In this document: piece after piece, positions 17,248 through 24,786 of the stretch | Layout: every line of letters starts with the position of its first letter | Position numbering within the stretch: position 1 is the stretch's first letter | Assembly (NCBI RefSeq): GCF_018282115.1 | Contig: NZ_CP054306.1 | Coordinates: 1,473,488 to 1,537,487, forward strand | DNA: 64,000 nucleotides | Direction: 5' to 3' | Source of the DNA: Synechocystis sp. PCC 7338 | GTDB taxonomy: Bacteria > Cyanobacteriota > Cyanobacteriia > Cyanobacteriales > Microcystaceae | The notes under the pieces: generated by a model | What the model saw: the letters and a program-made list of their open reading frames with translations, nothing else | Told to the model about the DNA's origin: nothing | Database searches by the model: none | Position numbers and translations under genes: made by a program

Positions 17248-17263
17248 TGTGATCTGAGTCACA
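17248..17263 (+). promoter_or_regulatory. cAMP receptor protein (SYCRP1-type) binding site
   Basis: TGTGATCTGAGTCACA is a perfect TGTGA-N6-TCACA palindrome, the CRP consensus. It lies about 215 bases upstream of the pilin-like gene in a 387-base leader. In Synechocystis PCC 6803 the cAMP receptor protein SYCRP1 is known to bind upstream of slr1667 and activate slr1667/slr1668, which the next two genes resemble. The rest of the 17091-17477 gap is A+T rich and shows no other recognisable element apart from a strong Shine-Dalgarno (AAGGAGG) about 10 bases before the ATG at 17478. Confidence 0.88.
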
Positions 17264-17477
17264 ACCAATGAGTGACTAGGAACAATACTTTTCTTTGTTT
17301 ATGTAGATTTTGTTACAAAAAATCGTATTTCTACGGAGCAGTAAAAAATCCAAATTTAGTGAAAGTCCAGTGTTAGTGCCAATACGTACAAATTGCCATT
17401 TCCATACAATAAAGGAGTAAAGAAAAAAACAACATTCATTTCCCAAGACCAAGGTCACGGGAAGGAGGCGACAAATT

Positions 17478-18026
17478 ATGTTCACTAAATTCAATCAAAT
17501 TCTTCTAGCTTCTGGTTTGGTTATTGGTTCCGCTGTAATGTTAAGCCCCGCCACTTTTGCTAATCCTACCAATTCTGAAGGTGATGACATTGGCGTTCAA
17601 GTTCCTGAAGTTGAAATCTTAACTTGGACTGCAACTAAAACTGTTGGCAGCCCTGAAGAATTGACTCTGTACACGGCACTTTCTGAAACTGTTGTTGGTA
17701 ATGTTAATGTCAAATCCAACGATGCAGCTGGCTTCACCGTAGCAGTTACGTCAGATAACCAAGGTATCCTAACAACAGGTGATGGAATTGCTGCTTATCT
17801 GCAAATGCCCTACACCCTCTACTACGGACCAACTGGCTCCACCGCCTCTGTCACACTTACTTCGGGAGAAGGAACTGCCGAAAGTCCTACAGCATTGATT
17901 AGTGCTTGCGCCTCTTCAACTGGTTGTGATCGTGATGTTGCTATCTCGGTTCTACAATCTAATGTTGATGGAAAAGCCCATGGTGTATACAGCGATACTC
18001 TTACTTTTACACTGACCAACAAATAA
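17478..18026 (+). CDS. Secreted pilin-like surface protein (slr1667-type, cAMP-regulated)
   Basis: A 182-residue exported protein. Residues 1-28 are a signal peptide (MFTKFNQILLASGLVIGSAV, then cleavage near TFA-NP). The mature part is Thr/Ser/Val rich with alternating beta-strand pattern. It has a single cysteine pair near residues 138 and 144 (SACASSTGCD) and ends in DTLTFTLTNK, resembling chaperone-usher fimbrial subunits or spore-coat-U-like proteins. A strong Shine-Dalgarno precedes the ATG. It sits 88 bases before a PapD-like chaperone, and both lie downstream of a CRP site. The corresponding genes in PCC 6803 are among the main cAMP/SYCRP1 targets linked to motility. The pilin-like assignment is by pattern and context. 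Confidence 0.75.
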   Translation: MFTKFNQILLASGLVIGSAVMLSPATFANPTNSEGDDIGVQVPEVEILTWTATKTVGSPEELTLYTALSETVVGNVNVKSNDAAGFTVAVTSDNQGILTTGDGIAAYLQMPYTLYYGPTGSTASVTLTSGEGTAESPTALISACASSTGCDRDVAISVLQSNVDGKAHGVYSDTLTFTLTNK

Positions 18027-18113
18027 GTAAGTTAAAGATAGTTGGCGCTCGCATCAAATCAAGTTTAAGCTGAAGTTTGACCGGGCGCTTACTATTATCA
18101 ACGGAGGGTTAAA

Positions 18114-18911
18114 ATGACGGCTTTTCATCGATGTTCTGGATCCACGTTTGTGGCCTTTCTTTGTGGTTTAGTTGGAAGTATAACTTTTAACTTGGCGATG
18201 CCAAAGGTAACAGAAGCTTCCCCCTCTTTCCAACTTTCCCCCATGGAAATGCAATTTACTCCAGCTGGCAGTGGAGCAAGTCGTTCTTTTCTGCTTCGTA
18301 GCACGGGAACCCAGCCTGTAGCAGTGCAAGTAAGTGTTGTGGGCCGCCAAATGTCCATCGATGGGATCGAGGAAATGCCTCCGGAAGAGGAAGATTTTGT
18401 GGTTTATCCTCCCCAGATTATTCTTATGCCCAACCAAGTTCAGGCTGTGAGGGTAGTGTGGGTAGGAGATCCAACTCCTGCTGAGGAACTTCCCTATCGC
18501 ATTGTGGCCGAACAGGTTCCCATTGATGCCCTAGAGCCAAAAATTGACGAGCCTACCGACACAAGAGTTGTCGATATCAAAGTCCTTTTTAAGTATGTGG
18601 GTACGATCTATGTTACCCCTCCCAATGCTTCTCCCAAAGTAGTCCTAGAAAATGCCCAGCCTTTGACTTCAGAAGATGGTTCCCAGAAGTTGGTACTAAA
18701 TTTTGAAAATCAGGGTACAGCCCACCAATTGCTCAGAGGGTTGAAGGTTAATCTTACTGCGGAGGGAAAAACCATCACCCTCAGTGGAGATGAACAACTG
18801 AAAGGAGTCATTGGCGAGAATATGCTAGCTGGCAATAAGCGCCGCTTTGTTCTGCCCTGGCCCAAAGAATTACCCGTTGGCCCTGTTACTGCCACCTTTA
18901 CCACAAATTAA
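18114..18911 (+). CDS. Periplasmic PapD-like pilus assembly chaperone (slr1668-type)
   Basis: A 265-residue exported protein with an N-terminal signal segment (residues about 10-35). An immunoglobulin-like PapD N-terminal domain follows (FQLSPMEMQFTPAGSG, SFLLRSTGTQPVAVQVSV, VVYPPQIILMPNQVQAVRVVW near 95-120, YRIVAEQVPI). A C-terminal second beta domain includes KRRFVLPWPKELP. This two-domain layout matches fimbrial chaperones that complete the fold of donor-strand subunits. The likely client is the pilin-like protein encoded just upstream; no usher gene is present in the window. GGAGG lies 9 bases before the ATG. Confidence 0.8.
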   Translation: MTAFHRCSGSTFVAFLCGLVGSITFNLAMPKVTEASPSFQLSPMEMQFTPAGSGASRSFLLRSTGTQPVAVQVSVVGRQMSIDGIEEMPPEEEDFVVYPPQIILMPNQVQAVRVVWVGDPTPAEELPYRIVAEQVPIDALEPKIDEPTDTRVVDIKVLFKYVGTIYVTPPNASPKVVLENAQPLTSEDGSQKLVLNFENQGTAHQLLRGLKVNLTAEGKTITLSGDEQLKGVIGENMLAGNKRRFVLPWPKELPVGPVTATFTTN

Positions 18912-18977
18912 CTGCTAGCCGATCGCCGGGAGAGACTGCGTATGGGACATCCCTAGCTTCGGCTCGGAGGTATTCCC

Positions 18978-19298
18978 ATGCGCTTATTTATTTTTTCCCT
19001 TAGTCTGGCAATTACGTTGAGTCCTAGCTTGGCGATGGCTGAAGCGGTTAATACCACCGTGGTTATCCCCAAGCCGGCAAAAAATTTGGTGCTCAAACCC
19101 AACGCCACCGAAGGCTATGCCCAAACCATGCGTGAACCGAGGGCCCCCACCGCTCCAGGGCCAAAGGTTGACCAAATTTCGCCTCCAGCGATCACCTTCC
19201 GGGGGAAAGGCATTGATTGCGCCCCTCCTTCGGAAGCCTTTTTGAACACTCAATGTATGGAGTTGAAACCTATAGTTGGAGGTTATACCAAATCTTAA
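18978..19298 (+). CDS. Small secreted protein of the slr1667-slr1668-slr1669 cluster
   Basis: A 106-residue protein with a clear signal peptide (MRLFIFSLSLAITLSPSLAMA). A short Pro/Lys-rich mature region contains two cysteines (IDCAPPSEAF and NTQCMELKP). No domain is recognised. A good Shine-Dalgarno (GGAGG) precedes the ATG and it follows the chaperone by 66 bases, so it is probably the third gene of the cAMP-controlled unit. Its last codons and TAA stop (19296-19298) lie inside the left end of a MITE-like repeat, so the natural C-terminus may have been altered by insertion. A 30-base piece of its 3' region recurs at 20104-20133. Confidence 0.7.
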   Translation: MRLFIFSLSLAITLSPSLAMAEAVNTTVVIPKPAKNLVLKPNATEGYAQTMREPRAPTAPGPKVDQISPPAITFRGKGIDCAPPSEAFLNTQCMELKPIVGGYTKS

Positions 19299-19399
19299 AA
19301 TGATAGATACGACTCCTAATCCCCCCTAGCCCCCCTTCTCAAGGGGGGCTAGGGGGGATATATCTTGGTCCGTCGCTGGAATTTAACGAATTGGTATTA
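19284..19399. mobile_element. MITE-like repeat with imperfect terminal inverted repeats and a 17-bp-arm hairpin
   Basis: The two ends are inverted copies: the left end reads TTATACCAAATCTTAAAA and the right end, reverse-complemented, reads TAATACCAATTCGTTAAA (14 of 18 equal). In the middle is a perfect palindrome: left arm 19321-19337 (C6-TAG-C6-TT), 3-base loop, right arm 19341-19357. It carries no gene. It separates the secreted-protein gene from the Uma2 gene and could also act as a terminator. Size about 116 bp. The mobile-element call is from structure only; no transposase is nearby. Confidence 0.6.
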
Positions 19400-19431
19400 A
19401 GAATAAAACTTAATTTGACAAAGGAAAGGCA

Positions 19432-20064
19432 ATGATAGCCTTAATTGATCATGGTTTAACTGATTACCAGCAACTATTGGACAGCATTCCATCTCCCCTA
19501 GCAACAAGGGAGCAAATTTTTATTATTTCTGATGTTAGTTGGCAGGATTATCAGGGGCTACTAACCTTATTAGGAGATAATTCCACATTTATTTTGAAAT
19601 ACTCCCGGCAAACGCTACAAGTTATGTCCCCTAGTTATCGTCACGAATTTTATAAAGAAAAAATCGGCATTTTATTAGAAGCTTATTTGCAAGAAAAATC
19701 CATTCGCTTTTATTCCCTCGGCTCAACCACTTTTCGGTCTGCATTGACCCAATGGGGCATCGAGCTAGATAAGTCCTACTGTTTCAAGAGCCGAAAAAAT
19801 ATTCCTGATTTAGCCATTGAAATTGTGCTAACCAGTGGCAGCATTGACTCTCTGGAAATCTATCAGGCTTTGGGCGTTCCAGAAGTTTGGTTTTGGCAAA
19901 ACAATCAGCTAGACGTTTACTACTTAAACAAAAAAAACTACGAGAAAGTTAATCAAAGCGAATTATTGCCGGGGCTAGATTTAACCTTATTCGCTAGTTA
20001 TATTGCTTGGAAAGAACCCTTCGATGCGGTGTTAGCTTTTCGCCAGAAGATCCGGGGCAATTGA
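19432..20064 (+). CDS. Uma2-family (DUF820) putative restriction-fold endonuclease
   Basis: A 210-residue protein of the Uma2 family, greatly expanded in cyanobacteria. The core motifs are present: KNIPDLAIEIVLTSGSID near 121-138, with the PD...(D/E)xE pattern, and YQALGVPEVWFWQNNQLDVYYL. The fold is PD-(D/E)xK nuclease-like, but the natural substrate is unknown. It is bounded on the left by a MITE-like repeat and on the right by a fragment of the upstream secreted-protein gene, so it appears to be an inserted cargo gene. Confidence 0.8.
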   Translation: MIALIDHGLTDYQQLLDSIPSPLATREQIFIISDVSWQDYQGLLTLLGDNSTFILKYSRQTLQVMSPSYRHEFYKEKIGILLEAYLQEKSIRFYSLGSTTFRSALTQWGIELDKSYCFKSRKNIPDLAIEIVLTSGSIDSLEIYQALGVPEVWFWQNNQLDVYYLNKKNYEKVNQSELLPGLDLTLFASYIAWKEPFDAVLAFRQKIRGN

Positions 20065-20103
20065 TTTCTCACAATACCTGAAGACAAAAGTTGCAATGAG
20101 CAG

Positions 20104-20133
20104 TGATTACGCCTCTCCTTCGGAAGTCTTTTT
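20104..20133 (+). pseudogene. 30-bp fragment of the upstream secreted-protein gene
   Basis: Bases 20104-20133 match 19214-19243, inside the 3' part of the secreted-protein gene, at 27 of 30 positions. The shared part encodes the region around APPSEAF. Weaker similarity continues for about 20 bases. It lies just after the Uma2 gene, giving the order intact gene, cargo, 3' fragment. Confidence 0.5.
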
Positions 20134-20180
20134 CCAGAGTAATAAGCGGCAATTGTAAACAAAAGGCATTGTCCTATTGG

Positions 20181-20666
20181 TCACCTGTTGGGCGGAACAC
20201 GAAAAATCATACTGATATGTTCTATGCCGTGGTCATCATAGGGATCACCAACCTCTGCAAAACCAAATTCTGCATAAAACTTGGTAAGGTAAGTCTGAGC
20301 TGAAATCCACACATCTAAGTTTGGATATTCCTGCAAGCTTTTCTGGATGCAGGCTGCGACAATTTTCCTGCCAGTACCCATTCCCCTGATTGCTTTACTC
20401 GTGAGAACTCGACCGAAAGATGGTTCCGGGTATCTGGTATGGGGAAAATTCAGTCGTGCGTAGGCCACTAATTGTTGATCATTGGTGCGACCAAACAGGT
20501 GCCATGATTGTTTATCCAACCCATCAGCGTCCAAATATAAACATCCCTGCTCTACCATAAACACATTTTGCCGTAGGGCGAGCATTTCGTGCATTGCTTC
20601 CCCAGAAATATCGTTAAACCGTTGCCAAGACCAATTAATTTCCACGGCGATCGCCTTTTTTTCCAT
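20181..20666 (-). CDS. ElaA-type GNAT acetyltransferase
   Basis: A 161-residue GNAT-fold protein resembling ElaA. It shows LALRQNVFMVEQGCLYLDADG near 27-47, YARLNFP, SFGRVLTSKAIRGMGTGRKIV with the acetyl-CoA pyrophosphate loop (RGMGTGRK near 114), and AQTYLTKFYAEFGFAEVGDPY. It presumably transfers an acetyl group to an amine; the substrate is unknown. It stands alone on the minus strand. Confidence 0.86.
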   Translation of the reverse strand: MEKKAIAVEINWSWQRFNDISGEAMHEMLALRQNVFMVEQGCLYLDADGLDKQSWHLFGRTNDQQLVAYARLNFPHTRYPEPSFGRVLTSKAIRGMGTGRKIVAACIQKSLQEYPNLDVWISAQTYLTKFYAEFGFAEVGDPYDDHGIEHISMIFRVPPNR

Positions 20667-20921
20667 ATTGGCAATTATTAACCCAAACCTATTGTTTTTA
20701 GCCAGGGGAGAATCTCAACTTCAGTGTTTTAGCTAGTGCCACAAATGATCAGCGCCTACCCGATACCAGTGATATGGATGATGAGTGACGGGCAATCAAA
20801 CCTCAGTTACTGTGAGCCAACAAAAACGCAAGTCCCCCAAAGTCTGTGCTTCAGGGGACAAGGAAAACGGCGATGTATTTCCCCAGAGTTTGACCTTCCG
20901 GGGATAGTTACTGAGAAAAAG

Positions 20922-21959
20922 TTAATGCAGTTGGATTACTTTGGGACTTTCCTTCATATGAACGGTGTCCACAAAGCGGGCCGTGCTGGACTGACTAGAA
21001 ATGACCAAGCTTTGGGTGCGTACCCCACCATGGAAGAAGCGTACCCCTTCCATCAAAGTGCCGGGGGTGATGCCACAGGCGGCAAATAAAACCGTTTCGC
21101 CACAGGCCAATTCTTCGCAGTTGTAAACCTGATCAGGATTTTTAATGCCCATGGAAGCGAGCCGCTCTAGGTTACCTTCCCGACTTTCACCAATTAGGCC
21201 AGTTTTAACCACTTCAGGATCGTAAATTAACTGTCCTTGGAAGTGGCCACCAAGGCAACGCATCGCGGCGGCGGAAATTACCCCTTCAGGCGCAGCACCG
21301 ATACCCATCAGAGCGTGGATGTTGGTGCCGGAAAAAGCACAGGAAATGGCAGCAGAAACGTCTCCATCACTGATGAGGCGTACCCGAGCGCCGGCATTGC
21401 GGATTTCTTGGATCAACTCTTTATGGCGAGGACGGTCCATGACCACCACCACTAATTCCTCAATGCTACGGTTGAGGCAGTCGGAAAGGATTTTCAGGTT
21501 TTCGGTGGCGGATTTGTCGATGTCCACATGACCTTTGGCCGCTGGGGGGGCCGCCAGTTTTTTCATATAGAAATCGGGAGCGGCAAACAAACCACCTTTT
21601 TCAGAAATGGCCAACACCGCCATGGAACCGTTTTGACCATAGGCCACTAGGTTGGTACCTTCACAGGGGTCAACGGCAATATCAATTTCTACCAATTCGT
21701 CGGGATTGCAGAAGGATTTGGCATCTTCCCTGGTGCAAATGCCCACTTCTTCACCGATGTAGAGCATGGGTGCGTCATCCCTTTCCCCCTCGCCAATGAC
21801 GATGCGGCCCCGCATGTGGATTCTATTCATCCGTTCCCGCATGGCTTCTACAGCCACTTGGTCGGCGGTGTTTTTTTCACCTTTACCCATCCATTTTGCC
21901 GAGGCGATCGCCGCTTGTTCTACGACTTCAATAATTTCTAAACCGAGGGTGCTGTCCAC
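20922..21959 (-). CDS. glpX: Fructose-1,6-/sedoheptulose-1,7-bisphosphatase, class II (GlpX type)
   Basis: A 345-residue Calvin-cycle enzyme that dephosphorylates both fructose-1,6- and sedoheptulose-1,7-bisphosphate in cyanobacteria. The start is a GTG (21957-21959) giving [21 protein letters not shown]. Motifs include [17 protein letters not shown] near 26, [15 protein letters not shown] near 57, the metal-binding [12 protein letters not shown] near 97, and [20 protein letters not shown] near 219. It is intact and of normal length. It corresponds to the essential FBPase/SBPase of Synechocystis. Redox control by thioredoxin is known for the enzyme class. It stands alone on the minus strand. 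Confidence 0.96.
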   Translation of the reverse strand: MDSTLGLEIIEVVEQAAIASAKWMGKGEKNTADQVAVEAMRERMNRIHMRGRIVIGEGERDDAPMLYIGEEVGICTREDAKSFCNPDELVEIDIAVDPCEGTNLVAYGQNGSMAVLAISEKGGLFAAPDFYMKKLAAPPAAKGHVDIDKSATENLKILSDCLNRSIEELVVVVMDRPRHKELIQEIRNAGARVRLISDGDVSAAISCAFSGTNIHALMGIGAAPEGVISAAAMRCLGGHFQGQLIYDPEVVKTGLIGESREGNLERLASMGIKNPDQVYNCEELACGETVLFAACGITPGTLMEGVRFFHGGVRTQSLVISSQSSTARFVDTVHMKESPKVIQLH

Positions 21960-22195
21960 GAATTGAATCCTCCCAACTGCTGATTAGGTTTCCCTAGCTT
22001 GTGATTAAGTGTTAATAGTCAAAAGTCTATCAGAGGGGGGGATCAGCGTACAGCATTGCCGAGGAGGGGAAATCTGCTTTGGCCCTGACCACGGCGGGAC
22101 CAAAAGATCCCTTAAGATTAAGAGTTGGGCGGATTGTCTGCCTGCTTTTTGACTGCCTTGAACCATTCCACTGCCAAATTTAGCTAATTGTGACC

Positions 22196-22624
22196 ATGAC
22201 TGAGTCCGTAATCTCCCCAGAAGATGCCTTCAACCAGGCGATCGCCAGATATAACGGGGGGGAAGGCCCCGAAACCCTGATTCCGGTATTTAAGGAAATT
22301 GCCGATAGCTCCCCGAAAAATGCCACGGTGTGGGCTTGCCTTGCTTGGTTGTATCTCCTGGACGACAAACCAACTTTGGCTTTCAAGGCGGCCCAGCGGT
22401 CGGTAAAAATCGACGGCTACCACCCCCAGGCCAGAGTTAACTATGCCTTGGCCATGCTGGCTAATAAAAAGACCGGTGTGCGGGAACAGGTGGAGTTGGC
22501 AGCCCAAATGATGTCCTTTGATCAGGAAATTGCCGCTGGGGTGATGGAAAGCTTGGATGACGGTCTCCAGCGCAAGCCCGATTGGCGCGACATTGAACGG
22601 ATTAAAAAATGGCTGACGGAGTAG
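22196..22624 (+). CDS. TPR-like helical protein
   Basis: A 142-residue protein with at least one and a half TPR-like helix pairs (NATVWACLAWLYLLDDKPTL, then ALKS-like FKAAQRSVKIDGYHPQARVN near 60-85). It is probably a scaffold or partner-binding protein. The ATG at 22196 is preferred over an overlapping GTG two codons upstream. A MITE-like repeat begins 23 bases after its stop. Confidence 0.65.
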   Translation: MTESVISPEDAFNQAIARYNGGEGPETLIPVFKEIADSSPKNATVWACLAWLYLLDDKPTLAFKAAQRSVKIDGYHPQARVNYALAMLANKKTGVREQVELAAQMMSFDQEIAAGVMESLDDGLQRKPDWRDIERIKKWLTE

Positions 22625-22647
22625 TTTGACCAATTGGTTTTGACTTT

Positions 22648-22760
22648 AGAACCTGTTTTAAAAGCCCCCCTGGCCCCCCAAATTTGGGGGAAACTGAGTG
22701 AAAGTCCCCCATTGAGTGAGGAGATTTAGGGGACGGAATAAAACTTTCTAAACACGTTCT
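22648..22760. repeat. MITE-like dispersed repeat, copy 1
   Basis: A 113-bp intergenic element. Its left end AGAACCTGTTTTAAAAG and its right end (reverse-complemented AGAACGTGTTTAGAAAG) form imperfect terminal inverted repeats. Inside is a CCCCC-AAATTT-GGGGG hairpin followed by the conserved AAACTGAGTGAAAGTCC segment. A second copy is at 55706-55827. TTA flanks both sides of the GAAC...GTTC core, consistent with a short target duplication. Confidence 0.65.
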
Positions 22761-22849
22761 TAGGCAAAATTTAAGTAAGCCAGTCAGTCCCTGGTGTTGG
22801 TTTGTTACCTTGAAGAGAATCCCCAACCTTGTTCAAATATCCCCAGCCT

Positions 22850-23392
22850 ATGACCCCGGCCAAAATTCGTAACGCCTTATTAGCCGTGGTGGCGATTGCC
22901 CTGAGTGCGGCCCTTTATCTCGGTTTCCAAACCCAAAGCCAGGGTACTTCCCTGGAAGCCCAAGCTCAGCGGGCCATCCCCCTGGCCACCGCTTTGGAGA
23001 ATGGTCGCCCCACCTTGGTAGAATTCTATGCCAATTGGTGTACTAGCTGCCAAGCCATGGCCCCGGATTTAGCGGAGTTAAAGAAAAACTATGGCGGGTC
23101 GGTCAACTTTGCCATGCTCAATGTGGACAACAATAAATGGTTGCCGGAAGTGTTGCGCTATCGGGTGGATGGTATTCCCCATTTTGTTTACCTGGATGAC
23201 ACCGGCACGGCGATCGCCGAGAGCATTGGAGAACAACCTTTGGGAGTGTTGGAGCAAAACATCACCGCCCTGTTAGCCCACGAACCGATCCCCTACGCCA
23301 ATGTGACAGGCCAAACTTCGGTGGTGGAAAACCGAACCATTGAAGCTGACCCCACCTCTCCCCGTACTCACGGCAACCCCCGCCCCAGTTAG
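22850..23392 (+). CDS. txlA: Membrane-anchored thioredoxin-like protein (TxlA/HCF164 family)
   Basis: A 180-residue protein with an N-terminal membrane anchor (residues about 7-25) and a thioredoxin domain at about 45-150. The active site is WCTSC in VEFYANWCTSCQAMAPDL. FAMLNVDNNKW and the cis-Pro loop GIPHFVYLDD match TxlA of cyanobacteria and HCF164 of plant thylakoids. HCF164/TxlA deliver reducing power into the lumen/periplasm for cytochrome b6f and photosystem assembly. The C-terminal 30 residues are Pro/Thr rich and not part of the fold. The ATG at 22850 is chosen; an upstream TTG adds only 7 residues. Confidence 0.86.
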   Translation: MTPAKIRNALLAVVAIALSAALYLGFQTQSQGTSLEAQAQRAIPLATALENGRPTLVEFYANWCTSCQAMAPDLAELKKNYGGSVNFAMLNVDNNKWLPEVLRYRVDGIPHFVYLDDTGTAIAESIGEQPLGVLEQNITALLAHEPIPYANVTGQTSVVENRTIEADPTSPRTHGNPRPS

Positions 23393-23483
23393 CAGACCAA
23401 GTGACCATAACTAGAAACTATGCCAATCATTAAACTGCTACAGATTCGGCTATCCAGTCCTTGGGCGATCGGCTAGTATCTAT

Positions 23484-23567
23484 CTGTGTGTGAGGAGTAA
23501 GATTAATAAGGAAGCAGCCGGAGGGTCGAAACATGGCAAGACTCCTTGCGGACTTCCTTATTTTTTT
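23484..23567 (+). ncRNA. Candidate small RNA ending in a strong terminator hairpin
   Basis: A long hairpin has outer arms AATAAGGAAG (23505-23514) and CTTCCTTATT (23553-23562), perfectly complementary. An inner stem forms from GGAG/GTC around 23520-23527 and GACTCC at 23540-23545. The loop is GAAACATGGCAA. Seven T follow. A TAGTAT -10-like box at 23474-23479 would place a start near 23485. There is no credible reading frame. The GAAACA loop recalls the GGAAACA loop of cyanobacterial Yfr2-type RNAs, but only one such motif is seen. It could simply be the terminator of txlA, whose stop lies about 110 bases upstream. Between here and the next gene I see only one more perfect inverted repeat, CTCAGGA-TTA-TCCTGAG (23607-23623). 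Confidence 0.4.
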
Positions 23568-23934
23568 GCCTATTTTTTCCAATTAAGCTCGCCGACCTCT
23601 TCAAGGCTCAGGATTATCCTGAGAGAACCTGGAAGTGCAGAACGCAAACCGTTTCAACAGGTCATAGGAATTTCAACCCGACACAATCGCCTATTGTTTA
23701 AATTTTTTTCCCGTCAAAATATGGGCAATCCTCCAAATCAGCAAGCAATGGGCTGGGCCCTATCTGCGCGTTAACAAAAGTTTATGGTATATTCAAATAC
23801 AGCGGTGAAGGATTGATATTTCTCCATGGAACTGTCTGCCGCCCCCAAGGTTTATTTGCCTAGCCCACATCCGATCGCCTGACTTAGCTTTTGGCTTGAT
23901 CGAACCCCCTCTGCATCCCAAAATTTACTGCTTT

Positions 23935-24159
23935 ATGTTGGTACTTTCCATCCTGTCTTTGGCCTTAGCCTCTTTTTCTGCCATCCTTTGCTTCACTGTG
24001 CAGGAAGACGTAATCAGGGCCTCGTTAGGATGTGTGGCAGTGTTATCCATTTTAGTCACCCTGTTTTTTGCTCCCTGGGCCTTAAAGCTGACCTTGGCCG
24101 CAGTTCCCTTCGGTGTGGAGCGATTTTATCGTTTAAGTCAAAACGCTCCCATGGAATAG
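23935..24159 (+). CDS. Small two-helix membrane protein
   Basis: A 74-residue protein made of two hydrophobic helices (LVLSILSLALASFSAILCF and CVAVLSILVTLFFAPWALKL) and a short basic tail. Function unknown. I start at the ATG at 23935; a TTG 13 codons earlier is in frame. A hairpin with T-run at 24250-24278 may terminate it. Confidence 0.6.
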   Translation: MLVLSILSLALASFSAILCFTVQEDVIRASLGCVAVLSILVTLFFAPWALKLTLAAVPFGVERFYRLSQNAPME

Positions 24160-24243
24160 GTTAATCGACGATATATTGACCAGATTTTTCAATTTTCCAG
24201 ACGCTTAGTTAAAAGTCGTACTCTTACTAACATCTTCAATCTG

Positions 24244-24567
24244 TTAGCTCCCTCCATCATTACCGGAGGGTCGTTTTTGCACAATTAATTGGATCATCAA
24301 CAAAATTAGGCCGATCGCCACAAAGGCAAAGATAAAGGTGCCCATGGAAGCTAAGCCCAGCACCAAAGTTCTCACTGCTGAAGCAATGCGCTGGACAATG
24401 GCCTTGTCGGATAACACCGGCTTACTGGCAAAACTAACGGCGATCGCCGAAGTCAGCAAATACAACCCCCAGGCCAGGGAAGCGGAAATGCCTGACCCAA
24501 CTAAACAGCGCAGGGGAGTGGGAGGTACTGGCTCCGTTTTGGCTAGTTTGGGGGCAGGTTCAGTCAT
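24244..24567 (-). CDS. DUF3082 family membrane protein
   Basis: A 107-residue cyanobacterial protein. A Pro-rich cytosolic start (MTEPAPKLAKTEPVPPTPLRC) is followed by two membrane segments: SLAWGLYLLTSAIAVSFAS at about 29-47 and LGLASMGTFIFAFVAIGLIL at about 70-92. Between them lies the family's AIVQRIASAVRTLV stretch. No biochemical role is known for DUF3082. The ATG at 24565-24567 is preferred over a TTG two codons upstream. Confidence 0.78.
   Translation of the reverse strand: MTEPAPKLAKTEPVPPTPLRCLVGSGISASLAWGLYLLTSAIAVSFASKPVLSDKAIVQRIASAVRTLVLGLASMGTFIFAFVAIGLILLMIQLIVQKRPSGNDGGS
24250..24278 (+). terminator. Putative terminator after the small membrane protein
   Basis: CCCTCC (24250-24255) pairs with GGAGGG (24265-24270), followed by a T-rich run at 24274-24278. 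It overlaps the 3' end of the convergent DUF3082 gene, so the hairpin has to be shared with coding sequence. Confidence 0.45.
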
Positions 24568-24786
24568 GGGCAAACGCTCAAAAGTGTCATTGCAGAAAAG
24601 ATAGGGGAAAAATTATTAATCATCAAGAATCATTCATAAATGTACTAAGTAAATCACTCCGCCCACTTCTCCAGAGTGCCCAGCACCAAAGCGCTGTATT
24701 ATCCGTAAGCGGTAGAATAATACCACGATCCATCTAGCAGTTCCAAGCCTGGAATTGTTTGATTTCCCTGAATTTTGACCAACCCC

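Noticed and set aside
20736-21089. 117-codon plus-strand frame
   Set aside because: Its second half is antisense to glpX and the first half is unremarkable.
23490-23774. 94-codon open frame with GTG start
   Set aside because: It covers the small-RNA/terminator hairpin, has no recognisable protein pattern and poor start context.
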